DNA of 64,000 bases from Maridesulfovibrio zosterae DSM 11974 (GCF_000425265.1 NZ_AUDC01000001.1:1-64000); one strand, 5' to 3'; counted from the stretch's first letter, positions 53,342 to 63,417 are shown. Numbers and translations are program-made. The notes: generated by a model not told the origin, from the letters alone.

Positions 53342-56035
53342 ATGGTTGAACTTGTTCTTGTGCCGCTGTTAGTTAATCTGTTTAGTCAGGCTTTATGGGA
53401 ATTTTCTGATAAGGGATGGTCTGCCATCAAGGAAAAGCTGGGTGAGGATGAGAAAAACATCCCGCTGCTGACTTTTCTGGAAGCCGTCCGCAATTGCTAC
53501 ATAGAAGCAGGGCGGGCAAATCAGCGTGATGAAAAAGAACTGAAGGCGTTTTTTGATGCGGCCCTTAAGAGATACCTGCATAGGTATTCAAGCCCGGAAC
53601 TGGCCCAAAAGAGCATAACTTTCCATCCCTATCTTCCTTTATTCGAGCCTGTTGCGGCTATTGCTGATTATCTTGACGATGAAATGCAGCAAAAAGAGAT
53701 CATGAGCGAGGAAAGGAAGTCCATTTTATTGCAGTTCAATAAAGACGTAGCCGGACTGAGCCGTATAGAAGAGCTGAAAGATATTCTTAAAGAGTTCGAG
53801 TATAATCAGAGCCAATACGAAAAAATAAATTATCTACAGGATTTATTGCAGTTCCGCTATATCCGCATGAATGAGAATGATCCTCCGTTATATAAGACTT
53901 TCGTCCCTCCGTATGGACTGATGCGTGATCATAGGTACTGGGGCGACAGTGATACCGATACCGATACCGAAGAATATAATTTTAGGCGCATGGACGATTT
54001 GTGCGATAGATATTTCGCTGACAGGGTGAGTAATATTAAAACAAGACAGATTTTGTTTATCGGCGCTGATTTCGGCATAGGTAAATCAAGTTATCTTTTA
54101 ATGAAAGCAGCTGCCATGGCAAATGAGTATTTGAAGACATGGACCAGCCATTATCCTGTTTTCTACAATTTGAAATATTGTGACGGCACCACTGAACGTT
54201 TGAGGGATGAGATAAACGGGCTGCTTCCAGAAGGTAACCAGCCGGTATGTCTTCTTTTAGATGCTCTTGATGAAAGCGGACCCATGACAGATGAACATGT
54301 CAAAGCTGTAATCAGTGTTGCTGAATCCTTATTAAGTGAACTACCTGAAAACTCCAGATGCATTATTACCAGCCGCCTTATTCTGGGGGCGCAGGGAGCT
54401 GTTGCCTGCCATATTCAGAATATTTTACAGTATGATGTAAGCCGGAATAAATTCCCCGCAAAATATGTACAGATACAGGGTTTTGTAAAAAGAGAGCAGC
54501 TTGATGACTGGCTGGCAAAGCAGCGGGAATGCAATCCTGAGGCATGGAAAGATTCCATAACTTATGAAAGCCTGACAAAAGTAGGTTTAAGTGAAAAAGA
54601 GCTGGAAAAACCTCTTTACCTGTGGATCGTAGGGCAATTACTTTGTGACGGCAGAATTGATCTGGAAAAAGAGATGTTCATGGGCCGCACCGGTCTGTAC
54701 ATGCATTTTATGAATTTTGTATCCCATCGCTGCAAAGTGCCGGATGAAAATCAGTGTGATCTGGATGAAAAACGTCATAAGGCCCGCCACCTTTTGCGCA
54801 ATCTGGCCCGGATGCGTAATTTATTACCAACTGATAAAGGGCTCACCAATGAACAGGTCCAGCAGTCTTTTGGGGAAAAATCTACAGAATGGAAATTTTA
54901 TGATGAGCTGGGGCAAACCAAGTTTCTGACTTTATCCTATTTCGGTCATAAAAACAGTTCTTTTGAATTCAGTCATTTGTCGTTCAAGGAATATCTTCTG
55001 GCCGAAGACCTGCTGGCCAATCTTCTTTATGCCTCTGCTTCAAATTCCGGTGCAGAGGAAAAGCATTGTCTAATTGCCGGTGAAATATCAAAGGAAACCC
55101 GTGAATTTCTGGCTGAATTATGCAAAGGATTTGCAAAAACATATGAATCGGAAGAAGCGAAGGAGCTGTTTGCGCCGTTTTTTGCTGCTTGTGATCATTT
55201 CTACAATAAATTTAATAGACTAAGATCAGAAAGAAGTTTTCTTGATGATGCGTTGAAAACCTTGGCAAAATGGGTGGCTGATGAAAGTGTCATGATACTG
55301 GAGCAGCATAATCACCAGAAGAGTGATAAAAAGAATCTGGGCCGTGATATTAAAGTCATCTCCCGACCTGTTACAGATAAAGATATATATTCTGAACGCT
55401 GGCTGGCATTGCTTATGGGAAAAAATATGCAAAAAGGCATGGATGATAATGCTGATTTTCTTGAACAGCATCAGAATGAAATTAAGAATTCAATGGTCTC
55501 CATGATCGAATGCCTGATGTCTGTTTTGTCAGACTGGAAAGGAGAGCTTTTAGATTATGCTTCCCTTGGGAAAGTGAATGGTGTTGGTAAAATTTTATAT
55601 GGCGCCAAGCTCCGCTCCGCCACTCTCTGCTTCGCCACCCTCATTGGAGCCGACCTCCGTGGAGCCGACCTTAGTGAAGCCGACCTCCGTGAAGCCAAGC
55701 TCTTTAAAGCCGACCTCCGTGAAGCCAAGCTCCTTAAAGCCAACCTCCGTGAAGCCAAGCTCTTTAAAGCCGACCTCCGTGAATCCAAGCTTTTTGGAGC
55801 TAATCTAGGTGGAGCTAATCTAGGTTTAGCCGACCTCTCCTCCGCTGACCTCCGCTTCGCCGATCTCCGCTCCGCCAATCTCGGTAAAGCCGACTTTCGT
55901 GGAGCCAATCTTAAGGATGCAAAGATTACTGATGCCGATTTCAGAAATGCAAAGTTATATAAATCAGACCTTGAAAGAGCGGATCTGAGTGAAGAAGATG
56001 TTGCTGGTGCAGTTATAATGGATGATCCTGATTAA
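53342..56035 (+). CDS. NACHT-type STAND NTPase with pentapeptide-repeat C-terminus
   Basis: ATG 53342, five bases after GGAG, is preferred to a TTG at 53261, giving 897 residues. A hydrophobic start (residues 1-20) and a helical N-terminal part of about 220 residues precede the NTPase: Walker A GADFGIGKSS (241-250) and Walker B LLLDALDES (D307, D310, E311), the form typical of NACHT proteins, then ITSRL as sensor. A long helical arm follows. Residues about 752-885 are pentapeptide repeats (A-D/N-L-x-x), predicted to form a right-handed helix. STAND proteins with a C-terminal repeat sensor often act in phage defence or signalling; no effector domain is recognised. It lies 127 bases after the phosphotransferase gene, so co-transcription is possible. 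Confidence 0.85.
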   Translation: MVELVLVPLLVNLFSQALWEFSDKGWSAIKEKLGEDEKNIPLLTFLEAVRNCYIEAGRANQRDEKELKAFFDAALKRYLHRYSSPELAQKSITFHPYLPLFEPVAAIADYLDDEMQQKEIMSEERKSILLQFNKDVAGLSRIEELKDILKEFEYNQSQYEKINYLQDLLQFRYIRMNENDPPLYKTFVPPYGLMRDHRYWGDSDTDTDTEEYNFRRMDDLCDRYFADRVSNIKTRQILFIGADFGIGKSSYLLMKAAAMANEYLKTWTSHYPVFYNLKYCDGTTERLRDEINGLLPEGNQPVCLLLDALDESGPMTDEHVKAVISVAESLLSELPENSRCIITSRLILGAQGAVACHIQNILQYDVSRNKFPAKYVQIQGFVKREQLDDWLAKQRECNPEAWKDSITYESLTKVGLSEKELEKPLYLWIVGQLLCDGRIDLEKEMFMGRTGLYMHFMNFVSHRCKVPDENQCDLDEKRHKARHLLRNLARMRNLLPTDKGLTNEQVQQSFGEKSTEWKFYDELGQTKFLTLSYFGHKNSSFEFSHLSFKEYLLAEDLLANLLYASASNSGAEEKHCLIAGEISKETREFLAELCKGFAKTYESEEAKELFAPFFAACDHFYNKFNRLRSERSFLDDALKTLAKWVADESVMILEQHNHQKSDKKNLGRDIKVISRPVTDKDIYSERWLALLMGKNMQKGMDDNADFLEQHQNEIKNSMVSMIECLMSVLSDWKGELLDYASLGKVNGVGKILYGAKLRSATLCFATLIGADLRGADLSEADLREAKLFKADLREAKLLKANLREAKLFKADLRESKLFGANLGGANLGLADLSSADLRFADLRSANLGKADFRGANLKDAKITDADFRNAKLYKSDLERADLSEEDVAGAVIMDDPD
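55681..55800 (+). repeat. four near-identical 30-base tandem repeats within the pentapeptide region
   Basis: Units start at 55681, 55711, 55741 and 55771. Units 1-3 differ by one base each from unit 1 (at most), and unit 4 by four. Each encodes two pentapeptides. The DNA identity suggests recent expansion or ongoing slippage rather than protein-level selection alone. Confidence 0.9.
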
Positions 56036-56057
56036 GCTGGATCACTAATTTCTTCCG

Positions 56058-56068
56058 CCCCCCCCCCC
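56058..56068 (+). repeat. run of eleven C residues
   Basis: A homopolymeric C11 tract lies 22 bases after the NACHT gene stop and just before its terminator. Such tracts are prone to slippage, but here it lies in a non-coding gap. Confidence 0.9.
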
Positions 56069-56073
56069 GATAC

Positions 56074-56115
56074 AAAACCCCGTCTGCAGGACTCTGTCTT
56101 GCAGACGGGGGTTTT
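56074..56115 (+). terminator. rho-independent terminator after the NACHT gene
   Basis: AAAACCCCGTCTGCA and TGCAGACGGGGGTTTT form a 15-pair stem with one extra G and a loop of 11 bases, ending in TTTT. It can also act for the leftward small gene. Confidence 0.85.
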
Positions 56116-56156
56116 AAGAATGTCGTGTGCTTTTTTATATGCCGTACAGTTTAAGC

Positions 56157-56405
56157 TTATGATTCAAGCGGGCTGAATGTTCTTACTGATCCGATTTCTT
56201 CCCAGTTGTAGTAGGTGTTGATACATTCTTTGTCTTTTTCCTGAGTAATACGGATGAATTCTTCACCTATGAACAATACTGCCGATTCGTAAACAGCTCC
56301 TTCATTTACCTGAAGTCTGATATTTTTACGTAGTTTACGGGATAATGTTCCCTGTACCGGCATTGATGCGTACTCAAAAATTTTTTCCAGCGTTGCTTTC
56401 TGCAT
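56157..56405 (-). CDS. small hypothetical protein
   Basis: ATG 56405 follows AAGGAG with a ten-base gap and is preferred to a TTG nine bases earlier, giving 82 residues. It is a soluble, mixed alpha/beta-type sequence rich in charged residues (for example GTLSRKLRKNIRLQV and FIRITQEKDKE). No family is recognised. The pattern of beta-strand-like segments resembles a small SH3- or PilZ-like barrel, but this is weak. Confidence 0.6.
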   Translation of the reverse strand: MQKATLEKIFEYASMPVQGTLSRKLRKNIRLQVNEGAVYESAVLFIGEEFIRITQEKDKECINTYYNWEEIGSVRTFSPLES

Positions 56406-56626
56406 TTTTCTCAAACTCCTTTTTAGTTTTGGTAGTTGATTTTTGTAATTTACAATAGTTTTAACTGATTTTTATTTCAAGATGATTGTCAAATAAAGTT
56501 GTTAGATACATTTATGTGTTATTTAAATGTCATTTATTGTCAAAAAATGTTAAATTGCATGTGCCGTGTTTTCTTTGGCAGGTTGATGTCTCGGGTTCAA
56601 ATATTTTCTGAATCGCAGTACAAAAA

Positions 56627-56662
56627 AAAAGGATTTACACTCCGGCGAGTGTAAATCCTTTT
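56627..56662 (-). terminator. rho-independent terminator of the chemoreceptor gene
   Basis: AAAAGGATTTACACT and AGTGTAAATCCTTTT pair perfectly over 15 bases with a six-base loop; on the minus strand it is followed by a long T run. Confidence 0.9.
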
Positions 56663-56732
56663 CAATAGTCGTTCTGATTTTCAGGTCAGCCGCAAATCTC
56701 AGTCCGGCTTAGGGGAAGAGCAGGGCTGATTA

Positions 56733-58874
56733 TTACTCTCCGCTGTGGACCATTTCGTCAACGAGGCCTTTCAGTTCCTGCGACTGCTGAGCTAATTCCT
56801 CTACAGCAATGGCTGACTGGCTCATGCTGGTCGATGTCTCACTGGAGATGCGGTTTATTTCGTCTACTGCACGGTTGATTTCTTCGCTGGTAGCAGACTG
56901 CTGTTCTGATGCAGCTGCAATGGCCTGAACCTGATCCGTTGTGGCATTAACCAGTGCTACGATTGCATCAAGTGCTTCGCCAGAAAGTGCAGCCAGTTTG
57001 CTGGATTCTTCGATTGTCACTACAGCTTTATCCATACTGTTCATGCTGTCGCGTGAGCCGTTTTGAATGTTGCTGATGGCTTCACCAACTTCATTTGTGG
57101 CTGTCATGGTTTTTTCTGCGAGTTTACGTACTTCATCAGCTACTACAGCAAATCCACGACCGGCATCTCCGGCTCTTGCAGCTTCAATGGCAGCATTCAA
57201 AGCCAGAAGGTTGGTCTGGTCGGCAATGTCAGAAATAACATTCATGATACTGCCGATATCTTCTGTCTGCTTGCCTAAGGAAGACATGTGAACTTTGAGA
57301 TCGTTAATCTGATTCTCTACGTTCTGGATAGAATTTACAGCATTGCCGACCACGTCTGAACCTTCCTGTGCTTTTTCACGGGCTTTGTCAGATTCTGTGG
57401 CTGCGTTGCTTGCGTTGGAGGCTACCTCCAGCACGGTTGCGTTCATTTCTTCCATTGCTGTTGCGGTCTCGCTGACTCGTTCAGTTTGAATCAAGGCTCC
57501 ATTGCTGGCCTGTTCTACCTGTGCGGAAAGCTCTTCGGAGGATGTAGTCATTCTCTCCACCACGCTCTCCAGACGCTTGGCTGCGTCCATGATCAGCTGT
57601 CTGCCGGACTCGGCTTTTTCCTGGGCAGCTTCGGCGTCGTTCATAGCTTTTCTGGCGCGTTCCGATTCATGGTCGGCTTCTTTACTTTTCTGCTCAGCCT
57701 CTGCGATTTTCAGTTTCAGATTGCTCACCATTTTGGACATGGCTGTTGCCAGCTGGCCTGCTTCGTCTTTCTGGTCAATATCCAGAGTCTGGTCCAGATC
57801 GCCTTCAGCAACTTTGGTGGCGAAAACAACACCTTTGGTCATGGGGCCGGTGATGGCTCTGGTGAGCCATATGGCCAGGCTTATTCCGACAAGGACAGCA
57901 ATGATCAGACCTGCGGATAAAATAATTGTGGCCATATCAAGATTGCCAGCACTTTCATTAGCAATCAGCTGGGTCTGCTCTATTCCCGAATCAGCTGTTA
58001 TCTCAGCAGATGCCAGTACCTGATCGGCGGCTTCTTCACGGCTGCGGTCCAGTTTCTGGAGTTGCAGCATGTTTTCGTAGAAGGATTTCATAGCCTTTTG
58101 ATAGTCGTCAGCTTCTTTTTTTATTTGTTCAAGGGTCTGTATATCTTTTTCCTGTTTGGTCACAGACCTTAACACTGACAGCTCGTTATCAATTTTCGAG
58201 AAATCCTTGAGACTGTTCTCCAGTATTTTAAGTTTGCGGACAGCTTGTGCTTTAAAGTTTTTTATCTGGATATTATTTCCAATGTCTATGACATCATTGA
58301 TGTTTGTAATCTTTTCAAGCCTTTCCTTTATCTCAGCAGTAGGTGCCTGTAGCTCAATCTGCTTGACTACCTTTTCATTCTGATCCGTGAGGTACTGATA
58401 TGCATTTTCCATGAACAGACGGCCCGATTCTTCCATCACCATACGGTTCTTTTGCAACTCATCATGAACTTTACGGGTTTGGGTTGCCAGAGTGGTGTAC
58501 TGGTCCACTGCGGATATTGCTTTTTTTACATTTTTGCCAAGTTTAACAAGTTGTGGATATTTGTCCGCCAGAGCTTTGGCATCTTTAAGGTGGTCATTAC
58601 GAAGTTCGTTCAGTAATTTTTTGCTTTCTGTCCAGTATGCTTCGTTCGTAGTAAGGGAGAATCCTCGCATTGCATGCATCGTAAGCAGTGATGCTTTTTG
58701 CACGTCAATTGCTTCTGCAACTTCAGGTATGTACATTTGGGCAAGCTTATCACTTCCTTTACTTACTGAGTTCATATTGAGAATAGCCATAAGTCCAAGA
58801 GCTGTCATTATGATCAAAATGGCAGCAAAACCGAGGCCGAGCTTCTTTCCCAGTTTAACATCTTTCAAGTTCAT
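56733..58874 (-). CDS. chemoreceptor with long helical periplasmic sensor
   Basis: The protein has 713 residues. A first helix (about 12-31) is followed by an all-helical periplasmic sensor of about 280 residues, similar in length to HBM domains but lacking their RxxEKD motif. A second helix (about 314-336), HAMP ([20 protein letters not shown]) and the signalling domain follow, with [17 protein letters not shown] at the tip. A heptad-rich extension (about 385-425) precedes the methylation helices. GGGAGG before the ATG supports the start. Ligand unknown. Confidence 0.92.
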   Translation of the reverse strand: MNLKDVKLGKKLGLGFAAILIIMTALGLMAILNMNSVSKGSDKLAQMYIPEVAEAIDVQKASLLTMHAMRGFSLTTNEAYWTESKKLLNELRNDHLKDAKALADKYPQLVKLGKNVKKAISAVDQYTTLATQTRKVHDELQKNRMVMEESGRLFMENAYQYLTDQNEKVVKQIELQAPTAEIKERLEKITNINDVIDIGNNIQIKNFKAQAVRKLKILENSLKDFSKIDNELSVLRSVTKQEKDIQTLEQIKKEADDYQKAMKSFYENMLQLQKLDRSREEAADQVLASAEITADSGIEQTQLIANESAGNLDMATIILSAGLIIAVLVGISLAIWLTRAITGPMTKGVVFATKVAEGDLDQTLDIDQKDEAGQLATAMSKMVSNLKLKIAEAEQKSKEADHESERARKAMNDAEAAQEKAESGRQLIMDAAKRLESVVERMTTSSEELSAQVEQASNGALIQTERVSETATAMEEMNATVLEVASNASNAATESDKAREKAQEGSDVVGNAVNSIQNVENQINDLKVHMSSLGKQTEDIGSIMNVISDIADQTNLLALNAAIEAARAGDAGRGFAVVADEVRKLAEKTMTATNEVGEAISNIQNGSRDSMNSMDKAVVTIEESSKLAALSGEALDAIVALVNATTDQVQAIAAASEQQSATSEEINRAVDEINRISSETSTSMSQSAIAVEELAQQSQELKGLVDEMVHSGE

Positions 58875-59155
58875 TCTTTTCCTCCCTAGATATACTGAAC
58901 ATTACAAACCGTTCAATTTATATTTCAACTATACCTAAAATAGTAATTATAATAAATAGATATTGTTTTTAGCAAAAGATAAAAGTATAATGTTTGTCAA
59001 TTATTATATATTATAATATCTTAAATGATGCAGTGTATTCCCTTTTTTGTATGGGCTATTATTAATAGACAGTTATACTTTTTGTTTACTTTAAGATAGT
59101 TATTCTGAGTCTTTGTAGATCTATAGCATAAAATATAGTTTATTTCAGTTAAATT
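58875..59155. other. intergenic region upstream of the chemoreceptor
   Basis: A very AT-rich 281-base gap lies between the chemoreceptor start and the end of the LysR gene, both on the minus strand. Nothing coding or repeated was seen. Confidence 0.4.
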
Positions 59156-60004
59156 TTATCCCGCAGTATATTTAAAAGTTGAAATTATATGTTCAGCAAA
59201 GCAGTTTACATGATCAGGAAGCGGCGGAGTGCGGGTATTTAATACTATACTTGATTTGGGGAGCATCGGCAGGCCGTGCTCGCTTCCAAGAATCGCCAGA
59301 TCAGAAGGAAGGTTACGTCTTATAACAGGTGCTATGGCCAGTCCTGCACGGGCTGCATCGAGAATCCCTGATAACCCTCTGCTCACATAAACAATTCTAT
59401 ATGAAATTCCGGCTTGTTCCAGTGCATGTACTGCCCATTCCTGAAAAATACATTCGTCTTCCACTGCCAGTGGAAGCACACTGTCCTTACGTACTTTAAA
59501 ATCAGGGCTGGCAGTCCAGACAAGATGATCATGGTGGATTATACGGCCTTGTTTATTTATTTCGGTACACAAGCCCAGATCAAGATCACCGGCATCAAGA
59601 CCTTTTTGTACAATATCACTGCCCGCACAATGCATTTCAATCAGGACATCAGGAAAAGCGGCCGCGAATCCTGCAAGCAGTCTGGGAAGAATCCCGGTTG
59701 TGTAATGTTCCGGTGATCCGAAGCGGATTATTCCTTCAAGCTGTGCACTCGAAAGTGAGGCCACTGCTTCATCGTGCTTCTGCACAATGCCGCGGGCATG
59801 ACTGAGCAGCAGCTTTCCATCTATTGTGAGTCTGGCCGTTTTACCGATTCTTTCAAAAAGCGGCCTTCCGATTTCTTCTTCAAGTCTTTTGATCTGCATG
59901 CTGACAGCCGACTGGGAGCGGTTGATCAGTCTGCCTGTTTTCGTAAAGCTCTGGGTGTCGGCTACGGCAATAAATGTTCTGAGATAATCTGTTTGCAGGT
60001 TCAT
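59156..60004 (-). CDS. LysR-type transcriptional regulator
   Basis: The protein has 282 residues. The N-terminal winged helix (LRTFIAVADTQSFTKTGRLI, then SAVSMQIKRLEEEIGRPLFE) is typical of the family; the effector domain runs from about residue 90, with LEGIIRFGSPEHYTTGILP. It is divergent from the flavoprotein gene at 60126, a usual regulator/target arrangement, so it probably controls that gene. Its pattern resembles LrhA/AphB-like regulators, but no effector is evident. Confidence 0.9.
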   Translation of the reverse strand: MNLQTDYLRTFIAVADTQSFTKTGRLINRSQSAVSMQIKRLEEEIGRPLFERIGKTARLTIDGKLLLSHARGIVQKHDEAVASLSSAQLEGIIRFGSPEHYTTGILPRLLAGFAAAFPDVLIEMHCAGSDIVQKGLDAGDLDLGLCTEINKQGRIIHHDHLVWTASPDFKVRKDSVLPLAVEDECIFQEWAVHALEQAGISYRIVYVSRGLSGILDAARAGLAIAPVIRRNLPSDLAILGSEHGLPMLPKSSIVLNTRTPPLPDHVNCFAEHIISTFKYTAG

Positions 60005-60125
60005 ATTGATAACACATTTTGATTAAATTGATAAAAACAATTCATATGTCTGATTGACTGTGTATGGATATTTATGGTGTCAACAAATGAATCATTCGCA
60101 TAAACAAAATATTTGGAGATAATTT

Positions 60126-60701
60126 ATGAAAATACTTACCTTGCTTGGAAGTGCAAAGAAAAAAGGAAATACAGCAACTGTTCTTGAAGCATTTGAAGAT
60201 GAAATCAAAGCCGAAGGGCATGTTGTAGAGCGGGTCAATGTTGCCTATAAAAACGTTAAAGGCTGTCTTGGCTGTAATAAGTGTTCCGTTACGGCTGAGG
60301 AAATCGGCTGTATTCAGAAAGACGATGCAATCGATATTCTGGAAAAGATGATAGAAGCTGATCTTGTAGTGTTCGCTTCCCCCGTCTATTTCTGGGGTGT
60401 TTCTGCTCAGATAAAGGCAGTGATTGACCGCACTTATTCGCTTATTACACAGTATGGTACTCCAAATCACACCTCACTGGTTAAAGATACTCCCATTGCT
60501 CTGCTGGTGACCGGTGCTGATAATTATGAAGAGAATGCAGAAGTATTTTCATCCTTTGATAAGTTTGTCGCTTCCATGCTTGCTGAAAAAGCAGGTGAAC
60601 TGTACATTGGAGAATGCCGCAGTCCTGCTGACATGACGGCTGAAACAATAAGTAAAGGCGCAGAATTTGCTGACATGATTCTTGATCATATCAAGGGATA
60701 A
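60126..60701 (+). CDS. flavodoxin-fold FMN reductase, iron-sulfur flavoprotein-like
   Basis: The protein has 191 residues. The FMN-phosphate loop is LLGSAKKKGNTATV, and SPVYFWGVSAQIKAVIDR is the second flavin motif. Four cysteines (C47, C50, C53, C62) form CX2CX2CX8C, similar to the compact cluster motif of iron-sulfur flavoproteins (Isf), so a 4Fe-4S cluster is possible. Isf-type proteins reduce oxygen, peroxide or other acceptors in anaerobes. GGAG seven bases before the ATG fixes the start. The LysR gene is divergent, with a 121-base gap. Confidence 0.85.
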   Translation: MKILTLLGSAKKKGNTATVLEAFEDEIKAEGHVVERVNVAYKNVKGCLGCNKCSVTAEEIGCIQKDDAIDILEKMIEADLVVFASPVYFWGVSAQIKAVIDRTYSLITQYGTPNHTSLVKDTPIALLVTGADNYEENAEVFSSFDKFVASMLAEKAGELYIGECRSPADMTAETISKGAEFADMILDHIKG

Positions 60702-61064
60702 TTATTGATGTGAATGCCTTAGTTTGAATTGTCGTTATTTGCCTTATTCTTTGAATGTTTATTTCCGATCGTGCATAAACTTCATCTTATGGGCGAGTTT
60801 CTAACGTGATTTAATTGTGAAAGTTTAAAACGATTTATATTATAATAAATTAAGGCCGGAATCCGAATGTTTGTGCATAGATGATTCCGGCTTTTTATTT
60901 GCAGACCTATTCTTGTTCGTATGATATAATCTATTACCTTACTGTATCTCCGCATAGGGCTCAGCGCAGTCTTTGACACACCTTTTTTAGACAACCTACT
61001 TGTGTCGATTCATGATAAGTATTACTTTAATAGAGAGGTCAGTTAAAAAAGAGCGGGGTGCTCC
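60702..61064. other. 363-base intergenic region
   Basis: It follows the flavoprotein gene and precedes a hybrid kinase. It contains one terminator at 60855-60895. Nothing coding was supported. Confidence 0.5.
60855..60895 (+). terminator. rho-independent terminator after the flavoprotein gene
   Basis: GCCGGAATC and GATTCCGGC pair around a 19-base loop, followed by TTTTTATTT. It is 154 bases past the flavoprotein stop. Confidence 0.8.
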
Positions 61065-63386
61065 ATGCCTGAATACGAACATATCCAGACTCAAATCAGA
61101 TCCATTGCCCATGTTGTTTCCTGTGAATTGGAAAGGGTAGAGGATTTTCTGTATTTTCTGGATTCGCAGACCACCAAGCTTTTTACAGAAACTAAGCATG
61201 ACCGTGATGAAATAGCGCGCTGGCTTAATGAAAACGATTTTGCTGTCGGTGATGACGGATTTTATTTAAGCCTTTCTCAGCTTACAGAGTTCAGAAAAGG
61301 AAAACTTTCCGGTGACGCAATCAGCTATTCATGGCCTCCGGAAAAAATTAATGACGAAACAGCCAGATTTCATTTGTTCTGCCTTAGCAATCTGGGCGAT
61401 CTGCTTGCACCTATGTTTGAAAGAATTCCCAGTGCTGTCTGGATGTATTATCAGGATGTTACAAATACAGCTCTGCAATTTCCTTATATTGATCAGATCG
61501 AAGCTATAACCCCCGATTTTGACTGGTCAACCTACCATACTTATGCCTCGGTCTGTCCTGAAGCTAACCCAGATAGAGAAGTACGCTGGTCTGCTCCGCA
61601 TGTGGATTATGCCGGTGGCGGTTTAATTGTTGCCGCATCTATTCCTGTGTACATCGAGCATGATTTTGTCGGACTGTGGAGCATTGATGTAAGGGTTGAA
61701 GGTCTGGTGCGCCATGATATTCTGGTGGCAAACCGCAAAAGTCAGCTGACTTGTATTGTTGAAAAAAGCGGATCACTTATTGCCGATAATCGCGGTGTAT
61801 CCATTACAGAAATGGATAAGGGTGAAATCTCTATTGTTGGATTTAAGGATGCTCATGAAGTTTTTCAGAACATAAATCTGGAGAGTCTTTTTGAGTCAAA
61901 GAGCGGATACAGAAATTTTAATACTGACAATGAATCCTATCAGGTTCACTGGCATAAAATTGATTCTATGGATTGGATCTGTATAACTGTTATATCCGTA
62001 CGTGAATTGATAACTACCGCCAAAGATATTTTTAAAAATGCATTTGCAAGCCTCGTAACAGGTAATTCTCACTCGTTTATAGAAACTGATAATTTTCCGG
62101 CCGAACTGCTGGAACTGGCACGTTCATATAATGAAATGGTTCATAGTCTTGATAAAATGCATAAAAGTATTTTGAAAAAAAATATTGAACTGACTAAACA
62201 GAAAAAGAAGGCTCAATCTGCAAATAAGGCAAAATCAGCTTTTCTGGCAAACATGAGTCATGAGCTCAGAACTCCGTTAAATGGAATTGTCAGTATGCTA
62301 TATCTTCTAAAAGATACTGAACTTGAAGAAGAACAGAAAGATTTTGTTAAGCTGACTATTCAGTCAGCTAACAGGCTAACTGATCTGCTTGGCGACATTC
62401 TTGATTTGACTAAGATTGAGTCCGGTAACGTCAAATTGGAGGAAAAGTCATTTGAACCGGCTAAGATTCTTGAAACAATTGAGTTGCTGTTCGGCCCCAC
62501 CTGCAAGCAGCGCGGTCTTCAATTCAAACTATATGTGGATAGCGCCGTTCCGCAAACTCTTCTTGGAGATTCTTTACGTTTAAGTCAGGTTTTAAATAAT
62601 ATTGTCGGTAATGCAGTAAAGTTTACTGAGCACGGAGAGATTAACGTTACCGCTACTTTATTGCCTGAGAAGTCTCCTGAAATATATCGAATTCTTTTCT
62701 CGGTCTCGGATACCGGAATCGGTATGCAGGATGAGAATATTGACAGCTTTTTTGAAATGTTCACTAAGGCGGACCAGGGTTACCAACGGTTATATCATGG
62801 GGCCGGACTGGGCTTGTCAATTGTCAGTAAGCTCGTGGCACTAATGGGCGGAACTCTTTCTGTTACAAGTGAACATGGAGTTGGATCATCTTTTTACGTG
62901 TCCATTCCATTCAAAAAAGATAAAAATGAGAAGGTCGTTACTGGCGATTGCAGTGAACTTGATAGTCCTGAATCAGGTATGTCTTCAATACTTGTGGTTG
63001 AAGATGAGGCCATAAATATGCTCGCCATGAAGGGCATATTAAAAAAATCAGGTTTTAAGGCTGGTGCCGCAGGTAACGGTGTTGAAGCATTAGAGGAATT
63101 AAAGAGAGAAAAATATGATCTGGTTTTAATGGACATCCGCATGCCGCTGATGGACGGGGTGCAGGCTACCATAGCCATACGAAGCGGGCAGGCCGGTGAT
63201 GAAAATACTGGAATTCCGATTGTGGCTTTAACTGCCTATGCCAGTTCAGACAGCAGGAACGAGTTTCTGGAAGCCGGTATGGATGATTATCTTTCCAAGC
63301 CTGTAGATGTGGATAAGCTTATAAAAATAATTTTGAAGCTGCTGAAAAACAATTCACAGCGCAGTCTGGTCTGTGATCATGCATGA
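61065..63386 (+). CDS. hybrid histidine kinase with cytoplasmic Cache-like sensor
   Basis: The protein has 773 residues. The N-terminal 330 residues resemble a double-Cache sensor: AVWMYYQDVTNTALQFPYID, then AGGGLIVAASIPVYIEHDFV and LWSIDVRVEGLV. Cache domains are normally extracytoplasmic, but here no signal peptide or membrane helix is visible at either end, so the sensor appears cytoplasmic. A coiled coil leads to HisKA with ANMSHELRTPLN (H399), the ATPase domain (DTGIGM, GAGLGLSIV) and a C-terminal receiver (D690 in LMDIRMPLMDG). The start follows GGGGTG by six bases; no upstream in-frame helix was found. It has its own terminator downstream. Confidence 0.9.
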   Translation: MPEYEHIQTQIRSIAHVVSCELERVEDFLYFLDSQTTKLFTETKHDRDEIARWLNENDFAVGDDGFYLSLSQLTEFRKGKLSGDAISYSWPPEKINDETARFHLFCLSNLGDLLAPMFERIPSAVWMYYQDVTNTALQFPYIDQIEAITPDFDWSTYHTYASVCPEANPDREVRWSAPHVDYAGGGLIVAASIPVYIEHDFVGLWSIDVRVEGLVRHDILVANRKSQLTCIVEKSGSLIADNRGVSITEMDKGEISIVGFKDAHEVFQNINLESLFESKSGYRNFNTDNESYQVHWHKIDSMDWICITVISVRELITTAKDIFKNAFASLVTGNSHSFIETDNFPAELLELARSYNEMVHSLDKMHKSILKKNIELTKQKKKAQSANKAKSAFLANMSHELRTPLNGIVSMLYLLKDTELEEEQKDFVKLTIQSANRLTDLLGDILDLTKIESGNVKLEEKSFEPAKILETIELLFGPTCKQRGLQFKLYVDSAVPQTLLGDSLRLSQVLNNIVGNAVKFTEHGEINVTATLLPEKSPEIYRILFSVSDTGIGMQDENIDSFFEMFTKADQGYQRLYHGAGLGLSIVSKLVALMGGTLSVTSEHGVGSSFYVSIPFKKDKNEKVVTGDCSELDSPESGMSSILVVEDEAINMLAMKGILKKSGFKAGAAGNGVEALEELKREKYDLVLMDIRMPLMDGVQATIAIRSGQAGDENTGIPIVALTAYASSDSRNEFLEAGMDDYLSKPVDVDKLIKIILKLLKNNSQRSLVCDHA

Positions 63387-63417
63387 CATGTGACCAATTT
63401 TTAATGTTTTTTCAGGA

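Noticed and set aside
55555-55908. Repetitive antisense frame and CRISPR-like appearance of the 30-base repeats
   Set aside because: The repeats are contiguous, without spacers, and encode pentapeptide repeats on the plus strand; the antisense frame is a by-product.
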